From NCBI GenBank assembly GCA_048939265.1, contig JBHLPQ010000113.1, positions 1 through 12,328 of the forward strand: a DNA stretch of 12,328 nucleotides, in the 5' to 3' direction. The notes below the pieces were generated by a model that saw only the letters and a program-made list of their open reading frames with translations, ran no database searches and was not told the DNA's origin. Each line of letters starts with the position of its first letter. Positions within the stretch are counted from its first letter, which is position 1. The stretch is from Hodarchaeum sp048939265. Lineage in GTDB: Archaea > Asgardarchaeota > Heimdallarchaeia > Hodarchaeales > Hodarchaeaceae. Position numbers and translations under genes: made by a program. Below, piece after piece: positions 6,316-12,328 of the stretch.

Positions 6316-8427
6316 ATGAATTTTGAGGAACAAAAAAGGATCATAAAACAGCTCATTGATGAAGGAGAATTCACAAAAGCCCTGAATAATGTAAAATCTC
6401 TTAAGAATCAACCAGAAATGACAGAACGGAGACAAATCGAATATAATATCCTTGAGTGTACCATTTTAATTAAGTTAGGGAACTTTAAGGAATGCTTGAG
6501 CTTAGCTGATCTCAATTCTAAAAAATCACAAGAATTGGGATACACAAAATATGTGATTGATGCTTTTAATGTAAAAGCTGAAGCATTATGGCGAACTAGT
6601 AGGTATAAAGACAGTTTAGATGTTATTAAAAAGGGACAGGAATTGTTAGAATTAATAGAGGATGAATCTCAAGAAGAGATGTTACTAAAAAAAGCTTCTT
6701 TCTTAAGTCACAAAGGGAATATACACCAACGAAAAGGTGATTTAGATCAAGCTTTGGAATATCACAGGGAAAGTCTATCTTTACGTGAAGAACTTGGTTT
6801 AAAAAATGAGGTTTCTTTTTCATTAAACAATATTGGTAACATTTATGCTCGAAAGGGGAGTTTAAATGAAGCTTTAACATATTATAAAAGGGGGTTAGAA
6901 ATCATGGAGGAACTGGGAAATAAACAAAGTATTGCGGGGGCATATAATAATATTGGAATTCTTAATCAAATGAAAGGAGACTTTAATGAGGCCCTAGAGC
7001 ATTTTCAGAGAAGTTTAATTCTTTACAAAAAAATAGGGGATAAACTCAACATTGGCCTATCTCTCAATAATATTGGGGAGACTTATAGAGAAAAAGGGGA
7101 ATTTAATAACGCTCTAGATTATTTTCAACAAAGCATGATGATTTTTAAAGAAGTTCAAAACAAGGAACAGGTTGCTAGGGTCTTTACTAATATAGGCCAG
7201 GTTTATATGCAAAGAGGAGATCATAAGAATGCCCTAAACCATTATGAAAGGAGTCTTGATATATTTAGGGAAATTGATAATAAATATACAATCGCTTGGG
7301 CGCTTGCAAACATTGGTAATGTTTATATGAATAGAGGAGAATTAGAACAAGCTCTGGAAGTATATTACCAAAGTTACGAGCTTAATAAAGAGATTGGTAA
7401 CAAGGAAAGTCTTGCTTTTGTTTTGATACAATTAGGTGAAATTTTTAAACAGAAAGGAGATATTGGTCAAGCTCTGGATCACTTTAAGAAAAGTTATGAG
7501 TATTTTATAGAATTAAAAAATAAGTCAAACATTGCTTGGTCTTTAGATAATATTGGTGAGATATATGGAGCATTAGGAGATCTGGACCAAGCTTTAAATT
7601 ATCATCAAAAGAGCCTAGCTTTACGAGAGGAACAAGGAAATCCTCAATGGATTGCTTACTCTCTTACCAATATTGGAAATGTTTACAAATGGAAAAATGA
7701 ACTCCATCAAGCTTTTAATTATTTAAAAAAGGGTTTAGAAATTCGTGAAGAAATAGGGAATAGTTTGGAAATCTCTGAAACTCTCTTCCAACTAATCATT
7801 GTTACTTTGGGAATGAACTCACGTCAGGAAGCTAACAACTATTTACAAATATTAGAGCAAATCAATGAAAAAGAGGATAATAAAATCATAAATCTTCGAT
7901 ATCAACTCTCAAAAGCAGCTGTTTTTAGAGCAAGTCCTCGGATGACGGAAAAATCAAAAGCTCAAGAGTTACTTGAGCATTTAATGGATAAAGAAATTGT
8001 AAGCCATGACCTCAAAGTTTTCGCAATGTTAAACCTATGCGAAATGTTAATGGACGAATTAAAATTATACGGAGAAGAGGAGGTATTAATTCAAGTTAAA
8101 TCATTACTGACTCAAATTCATGATATTTCAATTAAACAACAGTCGTCCTTATTGTATGTTCAGTCAATGTTACTTAAATCTAAGTTTTCATTATTAGAGG
8201 GTGATGCAGAAGGCGCAGATAAACTTTTAGAAATTGCAAAAATAACTACGGAGGAGAAAGGAATGGGAGAATTATCCTTGCAAGTTAAAAAAGAACAAGA
8301 ACAACTTCATAATGAATTAAAAAAATGGCATGATTTGATAGATAGAAATGCTCCTTTAACTGATCGAATTGAACAAGCTAAACTTAACAAATATATTTCT
8401 TTAGCTAAAAACGTTATTCAGGGTTAA
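6316..8427 (+). CDS. TPR protein with nine indel-free 40-residue repeats
   Basis: Scaffold-type tetratricopeptide protein, about 703 residues, with no signal peptide or membrane segment. Three degenerate TPRs open it (first ~120 residues). Residues 132-491 then hold nine consecutive 40-residue units with no insertion or deletion: the N-I-G (once Q-L-G) triplet recurs at 172, 212, 252, 292, 332, 372, 412 and 452, each followed by x-x-Y…G-(D/E)-x-x-x-A-L. Forty residues rather than 34 is typical of the TPR_12/kinesin-light-chain/LGN type that binds peptides or proteins. A helical tail (about 495-703) has no recognised catalytic domain. ATG 6316 is preferred over in-frame TTG 6289 because it begins directly with the first helix. 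It follows the radical SAM gene by 64 bases without an evident terminator, so it is probably in the same unit and may organise the protease and maturase or their substrate (inference). Confidence 0.8.
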   Translation: MNFEEQKRIIKQLIDEGEFTKALNNVKSLKNQPEMTERRQIEYNILECTILIKLGNFKECLSLADLNSKKSQELGYTKYVIDAFNVKAEALWRTSRYKDSLDVIKKGQELLELIEDESQEEMLLKKASFLSHKGNIHQRKGDLDQALEYHRESLSLREELGLKNEVSFSLNNIGNIYARKGSLNEALTYYKRGLEIMEELGNKQSIAGAYNNIGILNQMKGDFNEALEHFQRSLILYKKIGDKLNIGLSLNNIGETYREKGEFNNALDYFQQSMMIFKEVQNKEQVARVFTNIGQVYMQRGDHKNALNHYERSLDIFREIDNKYTIAWALANIGNVYMNRGELEQALEVYYQSYELNKEIGNKESLAFVLIQLGEIFKQKGDIGQALDHFKKSYEYFIELKNKSNIAWSLDNIGEIYGALGDLDQALNYHQKSLALREEQGNPQWIAYSLTNIGNVYKWKNELHQAFNYLKKGLEIREEIGNSLEISETLFQLIIVTLGMNSRQEANNYLQILEQINEKEDNKIINLRYQLSKAAVFRASPRMTEKSKAQELLEHLMDKEIVSHDLKVFAMLNLCEMLMDELKLYGEEEVLIQVKSLLTQIHDISIKQQSSLLYVQSMLLKSKFSLLEGDAEGADKLLEIAKITTEEKGMGELSLQVKKEQEQLHNELKKWHDLIDRNAPLTDRIEQAKLNKYISLAKNVIQG

Positions 8428-8467
8428 TTCACTTTGAATAGATTGATTAACACTGATTAATGGCAAT

Positions 8468-8542
8468 AAAATAATACTTATCTCCTTTTTTTAGTTTTTT
8501 TGATATTTCTTCAAGTTAAATCCTAAATCAAAAAGAAATGGG
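8468..8542 (+). repeat. ~80-bp direct repeat, right copy (partner at 3085-3165)
   Basis: The order is the same as in the left copy: AAAATAATAC, TCTCC, two T tracts, CTTCAA.TTAAA, then TCAAAAAGAAATGGG. Its final 15 bases are the last codons and stop of the minus-strand UroD-like gene. The two copies enclose the start-less frame, protease, radical SAM and TPR genes in direct orientation. Confidence 0.65.
8481..8501 (+). terminator. T-tract terminator for the protease/radical SAM/TPR unit
   Basis: TCTCC followed by T runs at 8486-8492 and 8495-8501 lies 54 bases after the TPR stop, in the 100-base gap between convergent genes. It is the third copy of the TCTCC-plus-T element found after the genes ending at 123 and 3091. 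Confidence 0.55.
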
Positions 8543-9529
8543 ATAGCTACCTACCTGCTTCGCATGCTTATATGCTTCTACAATGGTTTCTATATTGTGT
8601 CCTTCAAATAAACTATTACTAGAAGAGAAGAGATACCCCCCTCCAGGACCTCCCTGCCTTATACATCGCTCGACATCTTTTCTAACAAGATCAAGATCTG
8701 CTTGACAAAGTATTTCTGTTGTATCTAAATTCCCAGATAAAACAAGGCTATCACCATATTCTTTTTTAATGTGTGTAAGGTCAATATTCGCTTTAGGTTC
8801 AAGTGAATGTACCCCAGTAAAACCTGCTTCGATAATCATTGGAAGTAGGGGAGTAATGTGCCCATCACTGTGCCAGATTATTGGAACATCAGAAGCTTTT
8901 ACAATTTTCTTATATTCTGGTAGGATTAATTCACGAAATAACTTGGGTGATATCAGAGGACGGGAATTATCAGCTGTGTCATCTCCAAGAATAATGAAAT
9001 CTACCTCAACTTGGTTGGCTTGATCAACTAACGCAATAGTCCAGTCAGTACTCCTTTCAACTACTGCTTTTACTAATTCAGGTTGTTCATACAAGGAGAG
9101 AAAGAAATATTCTATCCCCATACCTAAATAAGTCAATCCTAAAGAACAATCATGCCATCCAAAAAATAAAGCGTAATCGCTGCCATATTTTCGTTTTATA
9201 CTTTTAATTTTCTCAGTAGGAAACCAATCTTGAGCGTGTGAGAGTGGCGTAGTATATTTCTCTAGATTTTCCTCAGATTTAATCAATCCTGACTGATAGT
9301 GTCCATTTTTGAAAACACGACCCCACTCATCAACCCCATCTCCATACGCTCTCGTATTCTTAGGATGTAATCCAAGTGGCATACAATCAAGGTTGAGTTG
9401 CTCCCTAGCAATATAAGGATCTCCACCTAATGCAGTTACTATTTCAGTCTCAATCCACGCTTCAAAAAGAGGAACCCGATCTGCTTCTTCGTGATCAAAA
9501 GCAATTAAAACTCGTTCTCGTGAATTCAT
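8528..9529 (-). CDS. UroD/MtaA-superfamily protein (methyltransferase-like)
   Basis: A 333-residue TIM-barrel protein of the uroporphyrinogen decarboxylase superfamily. Recognisable signatures are MNSRERVLIAFDHEEADRVP at the N-terminus, DFIILGDDTADNSRPLISP (177-195), WHSDGHI (219-225), GFTGVHSLEPKANIDL (236-251), LSGNLDT (264-270) and GGGYLFSSSNSLFEGHNI (296-313). The PVWxMRQAGR-type motif of true heme-pathway UroD is absent, so it more likely belongs with the MtaA/CmuA-like corrinoid methyltransferase side or with uncharacterised members. The zinc-ligand HxCG of MtaA-type enzymes is also not seen; HSDG stands at the similar place. No corrinoid protein gene is nearby, so the substrate cannot be stated. 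Its stop lies in the right-hand repeat copy. AGGA directly abuts the ATG, so initiation on a very short leader is plausible. Confidence 0.8.
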   Translation of the reverse strand: MNSRERVLIAFDHEEADRVPLFEAWIETEIVTALGGDPYIAREQLNLDCMPLGLHPKNTRAYGDGVDEWGRVFKNGHYQSGLIKSEENLEKYTTPLSHAQDWFPTEKIKSIKRKYGSDYALFFGWHDCSLGLTYLGMGIEYFFLSLYEQPELVKAVVERSTDWTIALVDQANQVEVDFIILGDDTADNSRPLISPKLFRELILPEYKKIVKASDVPIIWHSDGHITPLLPMIIEAGFTGVHSLEPKANIDLTHIKKEYGDSLVLSGNLDTTEILCQADLDLVRKDVERCIRQGGPGGGYLFSSSNSLFEGHNIETIVEAYKHAKQVGSYPISF

Positions 9530-9560
9530 TCCTACTTCAATAATATTTGATTCTTAATTA

Positions 9561-9572
9561 GTTTTAAATTTT
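9561..9572 (-). promoter_or_regulatory. Candidate promoter for the UroD-like gene
   Basis: On the minus strand the sequence reads AAGAAAATTTAAAAC, a purine-rich BRE-like lead-in followed by a TATA-like core. A start site about 27 bases downstream would fall near 9539, leaving a leader of about ten bases. This would explain the lack of a spaced ribosome-binding site. Confidence 0.35.
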
Positions 9573-9623
9573 CTTATTATCTTGTTTTATCTAGGTTCTA
9601 GAGGGTTATGTGGGAGATAAGGT

Positions 9624-9746
9624 ATGATTGAATCAAATACTTCTAGTCACACCATTGGTAATTCTGGAATACAGTTTTTACTTCTCAATACGATGGGGGA
9701 TAAGATAAATGACCGAATAATGACTATTATAGCTGGCTCCCATTAG
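9624..9746 (+). CDS. Possible 40-residue small protein
   Basis: An ATG ORF of 40 residues lies in the gap between the two minus-strand enzyme genes, on the opposite strand. GGGAGAT at 9612-9618 precedes the ATG by five bases, a reasonable ribosome-binding site, and an in-frame TAA (9618-9620) bounds it upstream. The peptide is a polar Ser/Thr/Asn stretch, a hydrophobic patch (IQFLLLNTMG) and a short helix-like end (DRIMTIIAGSH). It resembles nothing I know. Its size allows chance; only the SD and ATG pairing support it. Apart from this ORF the gap 9530-9767 holds only the UroD promoter. Confidence 0.3.
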   Translation: MIESNTSSHTIGNSGIQFLLLNTMGDKINDRIMTIIAGSH

Positions 9747-9767
9747 AATAGAATTACTAAGATTAAT

Positions 9768-10586
9768 CTAAATAGGATAATATTGCTTAATCTGTCGCTT
9801 TTTCACTGTGGTTATTGGAAATTCTAAATTCAACTTAATAAAACGCGATCGGCACGGGGGTCCCTTAGCAACATTGAACCCTATTTTTAGGCTCTTCTTG
9901 AAATCTATCATAACTAAATAACTGTAAACTGTTGTATATGATAGATCTTGAAAGATAGATCGACCATGACGGCATATTCCAGCTTTATGGTGTGATCTCA
10001 AAAAAGGTACAATATCCTCTACATCTGAAGAAACACTGAGGAATTTGTCAGTTTTCTTAAACCGTATTTCACTATGCTCGATATTACTTCTTTCCTTATC
10101 AGCATCAGCTTCAATCATAGCTTCCTTGGTCTTTAGGATTAAGTGGTGGTTCGTTCGAACCAGATAATCCTTTGATTGCTCAGTAGCTATTTCAGATGAT
10201 GTAAGTTCAATAGCAGTTAACTGTTGAGGAGTTGCTATGACCATGTTACACCATTGATAATCCTTAGTTCGAATCTCTTCCTCACAGATCGCTATTGCCT
10301 CATCTGTATTCTTAGCTTCTAAAACAATACGTTCAGTAATCAAATCATAAGGGGAGTCTGAAGTAGCTAATATATTCGAGTTTACAGCCACAAGACCATA
10401 CTGATTTACTCCAATTGAGAATCCAGCTGCTTCTTGAATACGAAGATTTTGGCCCCGTACACCAAAAGCATGTGAATGTTCAAAAGACAGCTTATCGATA
10501 TAATTTTTAACTTTAAAGTCTTTATTTTTAAACACAACAAGGATTTGCTCATCCTTAAAGATTTTTGCGCCTGTTGTACACCCCAT
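9768..10586 (-). CDS. Ntn hydrolase, C45/choloylglycine (linear amide C-N hydrolase) type
   Basis: A 272-residue Ntn-fold hydrolase with an N-terminal cysteine nucleophile. It starts MGCTTGAKIF, so Cys3 would be exposed after removal of Met-Gly. Other family marks are K20-N21-K22-D23 (where bile-salt hydrolases have R-N-x-D), GFSIGVNQYGLVAVNSN (55-71), the TNHH motif at 145-148, HHKAGICRHG (199-208) and the TTVYSYLVMID strand (218-228). Relatives split linear amides or transfer acyl groups (choloylglycine hydrolase, acyl-CoA:6-APA acyltransferase, C45 peptidases). Mature proteins stay cytoplasmic unless exported, and no signal peptide is seen here. GTGAT three bases before the ATG is a plausible ribosome-binding site. 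The gene is divergent from the propeller gene; substrate unknown. Confidence 0.75.
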   Translation of the reverse strand: MGCTTGAKIFKDEQILVVFKNKDFKVKNYIDKLSFEHSHAFGVRGQNLRIQEAAGFSIGVNQYGLVAVNSNILATSDSPYDLITERIVLEAKNTDEAIAICEEEIRTKDYQWCNMVIATPQQLTAIELTSSEIATEQSKDYLVRTNHHLILKTKEAMIEADADKERSNIEHSEIRFKKTDKFLSVSSDVEDIVPFLRSHHKAGICRHGRSIFQDLSYTTVYSYLVMIDFKKSLKIGFNVAKGPPCRSRFIKLNLEFPITTVKKRQIKQYYPI

Positions 10587-10635
10587 TCAATCACTACCAA
10601 AAAACAAGTTCTAGCAATAGGATAATTAAGATTTC

Positions 10636-10642
10636 TATAATA
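10636..10642 (-). promoter_or_regulatory. Candidate TATA box for the Ntn hydrolase gene
   Basis: On the minus strand CGATAAAG-TATTATAG combines a purine-rich BRE-like lead-in with a TATA-like core about 50 bases before the ATG at 10586, predicting a leader of about 26 bases. Positional evidence only. Confidence 0.3.
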
Positions 10643-10686
10643 CTTTATCGACTTAGAGCTCATTAATGCGAAAGACTTAGACATAC

Positions 10687-10698
10687 TAAGTATACTTA
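10687..10698. promoter_or_regulatory. 12-bp palindrome between divergent genes
   Basis: TAAGTATACTTA is a perfect 12-base palindrome in the 213-base region between the Ntn hydrolase and propeller gene starts. It sits about 45 bases upstream of the hydrolase's candidate TATA box, where a dimeric regulator could act on either gene. Perfect 12-mers of this kind occur a few times by chance in a window this size. Confidence 0.3.
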
Positions 10699-10799
10699 AC
10701 GTGACAACAGGTGTAGTTTAACTTCAAAATCAGTTTTTTCAAACAAGAATAGAAAAATCTTAAAAATCGAATAGACAAATTTAATTCTTAATTCTAACA

Positions 10800-12328
10800 A
10801 TGATTGTGAATAAAATGCTTAAAAGGATGATTCAAGTTGTAATTGTTTGTATAATTTTCTTAGGACTTTTTTCTGCAACTTACAACAGTGTTCAATCCCC
10901 TTCGAACAAGATCACTGAAAATCTTTGCCCTCTAGTTATGACAAAGACTGTACCTGATTTGAAAATGTGGGAGTGGGGCCAAATTGATAAACCTGATGAT
11001 AAAATCTTCGATTTTGAAGTAATTACGAATGTATCAGGTGATTTCAACTCAGATATAGCTGTTGTCTCTGAAGATGGAAATCTCTATCTCTTTGATGGAA
11101 TAACAGGTAACACTATTTGGATGGTTCATCTTGTAGATAGTCGTCTCCCTTCATGGTACTTTGACAGGTATATTTTTGATGGGAAGGCCACCCTCACATC
11201 AGGAGATATTGATCTTGATGGCATACCAGAGATAATTGTTAGTGGACTTGAATTTCTTGCATCAATTAATTCAGAGAATGGGGAGATTGAGTGGCAGAAA
11301 TTGACTCGTGGGGGTTTTGGAGTAGCTTTACTGGATTCAAGCGCTTCTGGCGAGGCAACAGACATTGTTATACGTTCTAGTAATTCTTTAAGTGTTTTCG
11401 ATAACAGCGGGAATTTATTATGGGAAGTAGAAATAGGAAACTATATTATGGACCAGACCATCCTTTATTATGATCCTATTGTCGGTGAATTTGATAATAT
11501 TCCTGGTGAAGACATCTCTGTTGGATTTAGAACCTTTAATGGTAGAACAGGCACTCTTTACTGGGAATCAACTACTTTTACAGGCTTATGGAATGAATTA
11601 GTTGTAGGAGATTTCAATAATGATAGTATAGATGATTTTGCTGGACACGCGTATGGTGAAAGTAGTAGCGGATTGTTAGTTATGAGTGGGAATGGGACAG
11701 AACTCTGGCGTTATATTCCATCAGAATCTCAGCTTATACAATTAGGCGTAGGTGACTTCAATATGGATGATATAGATGATTTAGCTGCAGCTTTCTGGGA
11801 AAGTGAATTACGAGTCTTTAACGGAGACGGTGGCCTTCTTTGGGGACCTTTATCTGTCTGTCAATCTTATGACCTAGCAATTACTGATTTAAATAATGAT
11901 CAAATAGATGATATCATCCTTGGAGGAACCTATGGCCAGATAGAAGCCTATGAGGGTGGATTAGGAACCTCATTATGGTCTACATCTGTTGGGGGAATTT
12001 TTGATAGCACAGACTTGATAACGATAGCTGACGTAGATGGAGATTCAGTTGATGAATTATTCTTTGCTCTAAAAGGGGATGAATCATATGGTCAAACCCG
12101 TCGTTGGGGAGATATTTTTGCATTAAATAACACTGGAGGCTCACTTTGGAGTACAGCTTCTGTAGATGGTTATATGACTTCTGTCAGACAAGTTATACCT
12201 GCAAACTTGACTGGAGACGGCATTCCAGATTATTTGGTATCAACTGCTTATGATCTTATTGCACTTGAAGGAGGAACAGGAGCTTTACTATGGCAAGCTG
12301 ATCCGCTCTCCATCAATATTGTAAATGA
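10800..12328 (+). CDS. Secreted FG-GAP/PQQ-like beta-propeller protein (3' truncated)
   Basis: An open frame of 509 codons runs off the window end without a stop. Residues 6-26 (MLKRM then IQVVIVCIIFLGLFSA) form a signal peptide. Seven Asp-rich loops of the FG-GAP calcium-binding kind (D-x-(D/N)-x-D-x-(I/V)-x-(D/E), with some degenerate) lie near residues 81, 136, 271, 319, 363, 411 and 473, each followed by a hydrophobic strand. Nine G-x-x-x-W repeats (Trp at 107, 165, 208, 255, 303, 348, 393, 450, 498) mark the blade ends as in PQQ-like propellers. The protein is probably extracellular or wall-attached, binding ligands or partners rather than acting as an enzyme. No convincing SD precedes ATG 10800; ATG 10815, just before the KR of the signal peptide, is an equally good start. 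Any C-terminal sorting tail would lie beyond the window. Confidence 0.75.
   Translation, partial: MIVNKMLKRMIQVVIVCIIFLGLFSATYNSVQSPSNKITENLCPLVMTKTVPDLKMWEWGQIDKPDDKIFDFEVITNVSGDFNSDIAVVSEDGNLYLFDGITGNTIWMVHLVDSRLPSWYFDRYIFDGKATLTSGDIDLDGIPEIIVSGLEFLASINSENGEIEWQKLTRGGFGVALLDSSASGEATDIVIRSSNSLSVFDNSGNLLWEVEIGNYIMDQTILYYDPIVGEFDNIPGEDISVGFRTFNGRTGTLYWESTTFTGLWNELVVGDFNNDSIDDFAGHAYGESSSGLLVMSGNGTELWRYIPSESQLIQLGVGDFNMDDIDDLAAAFWESELRVFNGDGGLLWGPLSVCQSYDLAITDLNNDQIDDIILGGTYGQIEAYEGGLGTSLWSTSVGGIFDSTDLITIADVDGDSVDELFFALKGDESYGQTRRWGDIFALNNTGGSLWSTASVDGYMTSVRQVIPANLTGDGIPDYLVSTAYDLIALEGGTGALLWQADPLSINIVN

Noticed and set aside
6626..6880. 84-residue minus-strand frame inside the TPR gene
   Set aside because: Antisense shadow of a strongly periodic TPR coding region.
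6709..7788. CRISPR-like or noncoding tandem array
   Set aside because: The 120-bp period is fully explained by in-frame 40-residue TPR units; there are no short identical repeats with unique spacers.
3085..8542. Insertion-sequence or transposon boundaries around the cassette
   Set aside because: The flanking repeats are direct, diverged and contain terminators. No transposase or integrase gene and no terminal inverted repeats are visible, so a classical mobile element is not supported.
8769..9023. 84-residue + strand frame inside the UroD-like gene
   Set aside because: Antisense to conserved superfamily motifs such as WHSDG and the DDT region; no independent start signal.
9760..9769. 10-bp palindrome AGATTAATCT at the end of the Ntn hydrolase gene
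   Set aside because: Short AT-rich palindromes are expected by chance in this base composition, and no T tract follows on the minus strand.
10406..10684. 92-residue minus-strand frame overlapping the start of the Ntn hydrolase
   Set aside because: It overlaps the family-specific N-terminus MGCTT in another frame and has no recognisable domain; the hydrolase start has its own ribosome-binding site.
11126..11365. 79-residue minus-strand frame in the last 1.2 kb
   Set aside because: It lies antisense to the beta-propeller gene, whose + strand frame is open from 10800 to the window end with a regular blade pattern.

Overview
The window is AT-rich and most likely archaeal. The pointers are Shine-Dalgarno-like sequences of the GGAGGTGATC type with short spacing (GAGGTG four bases before position 3489, GTGAT before 2003), oligo-T transcript ends without strong GC hairpins, a PGF-CTERM-like sorting tail on a secreted protein, a membrane-tethered tandem winged-helix regulator, and a SPASM radical-SAM enzyme beside a UroD-like protein and a long TPR protein. 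An uncultured lineage such as an Asgard archaeon would fit, but no marker gene here fixes the taxonomy.

Layout. Positions 1-123 are the 3' end of an unidentified gene, followed by a T-rich terminator. At 316-1827 lies a membrane-bound regulator: exported N-terminal domain, hydrophobic segments, two winged helices. A 14-bp tandem repeat sits in front of it. At 2003-3091 is a secreted, duplicated-domain surface protein with a C-terminal sorting signal. Next comes a + strand cassette: a short start-less reading frame (3310-3489) that overlaps the next gene in a TAATG junction, a chymotrypsin-fold protease-like protein with a Cys-rich tail (3489-4808), a radical SAM/SPASM enzyme with an N-terminal extension (4884-6251), and a TPR protein with nine indel-free 40-residue repeats (6316-8427). 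Near-identical ~80-bp sequences (3085-3165 and 8468-8542) flank this cassette in direct orientation.

The right part holds two minus-strand enzymes, a UroD/MtaA-superfamily protein (8528-9529) and a Cys-nucleophile Ntn hydrolase of the C45/choloylglycine type (9768-10586), with a possible 40-residue ORF between them. Divergent from the hydrolase, a secreted beta-propeller protein starts at 10800 and runs off the end of the window still open.

How it may work together (inference). The protease, radical SAM/SPASM and TPR genes share strand and order and have no terminator-like sequence between them, so they look like one transcription unit. SPASM enzymes commonly modify peptides. The protease's tail carries seven cysteines and a duplicated C-x-x-E-T-x-C-P-N-I-T-P motif, making it a plausible substrate or partner of the neighbouring enzyme. 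This possible protease-linked, RiPP-like modification unit is the most interesting candidate system here. The other genes concern surface sensing (regulator, surface protein, propeller) or small-molecule metabolism and have no evident link to it.
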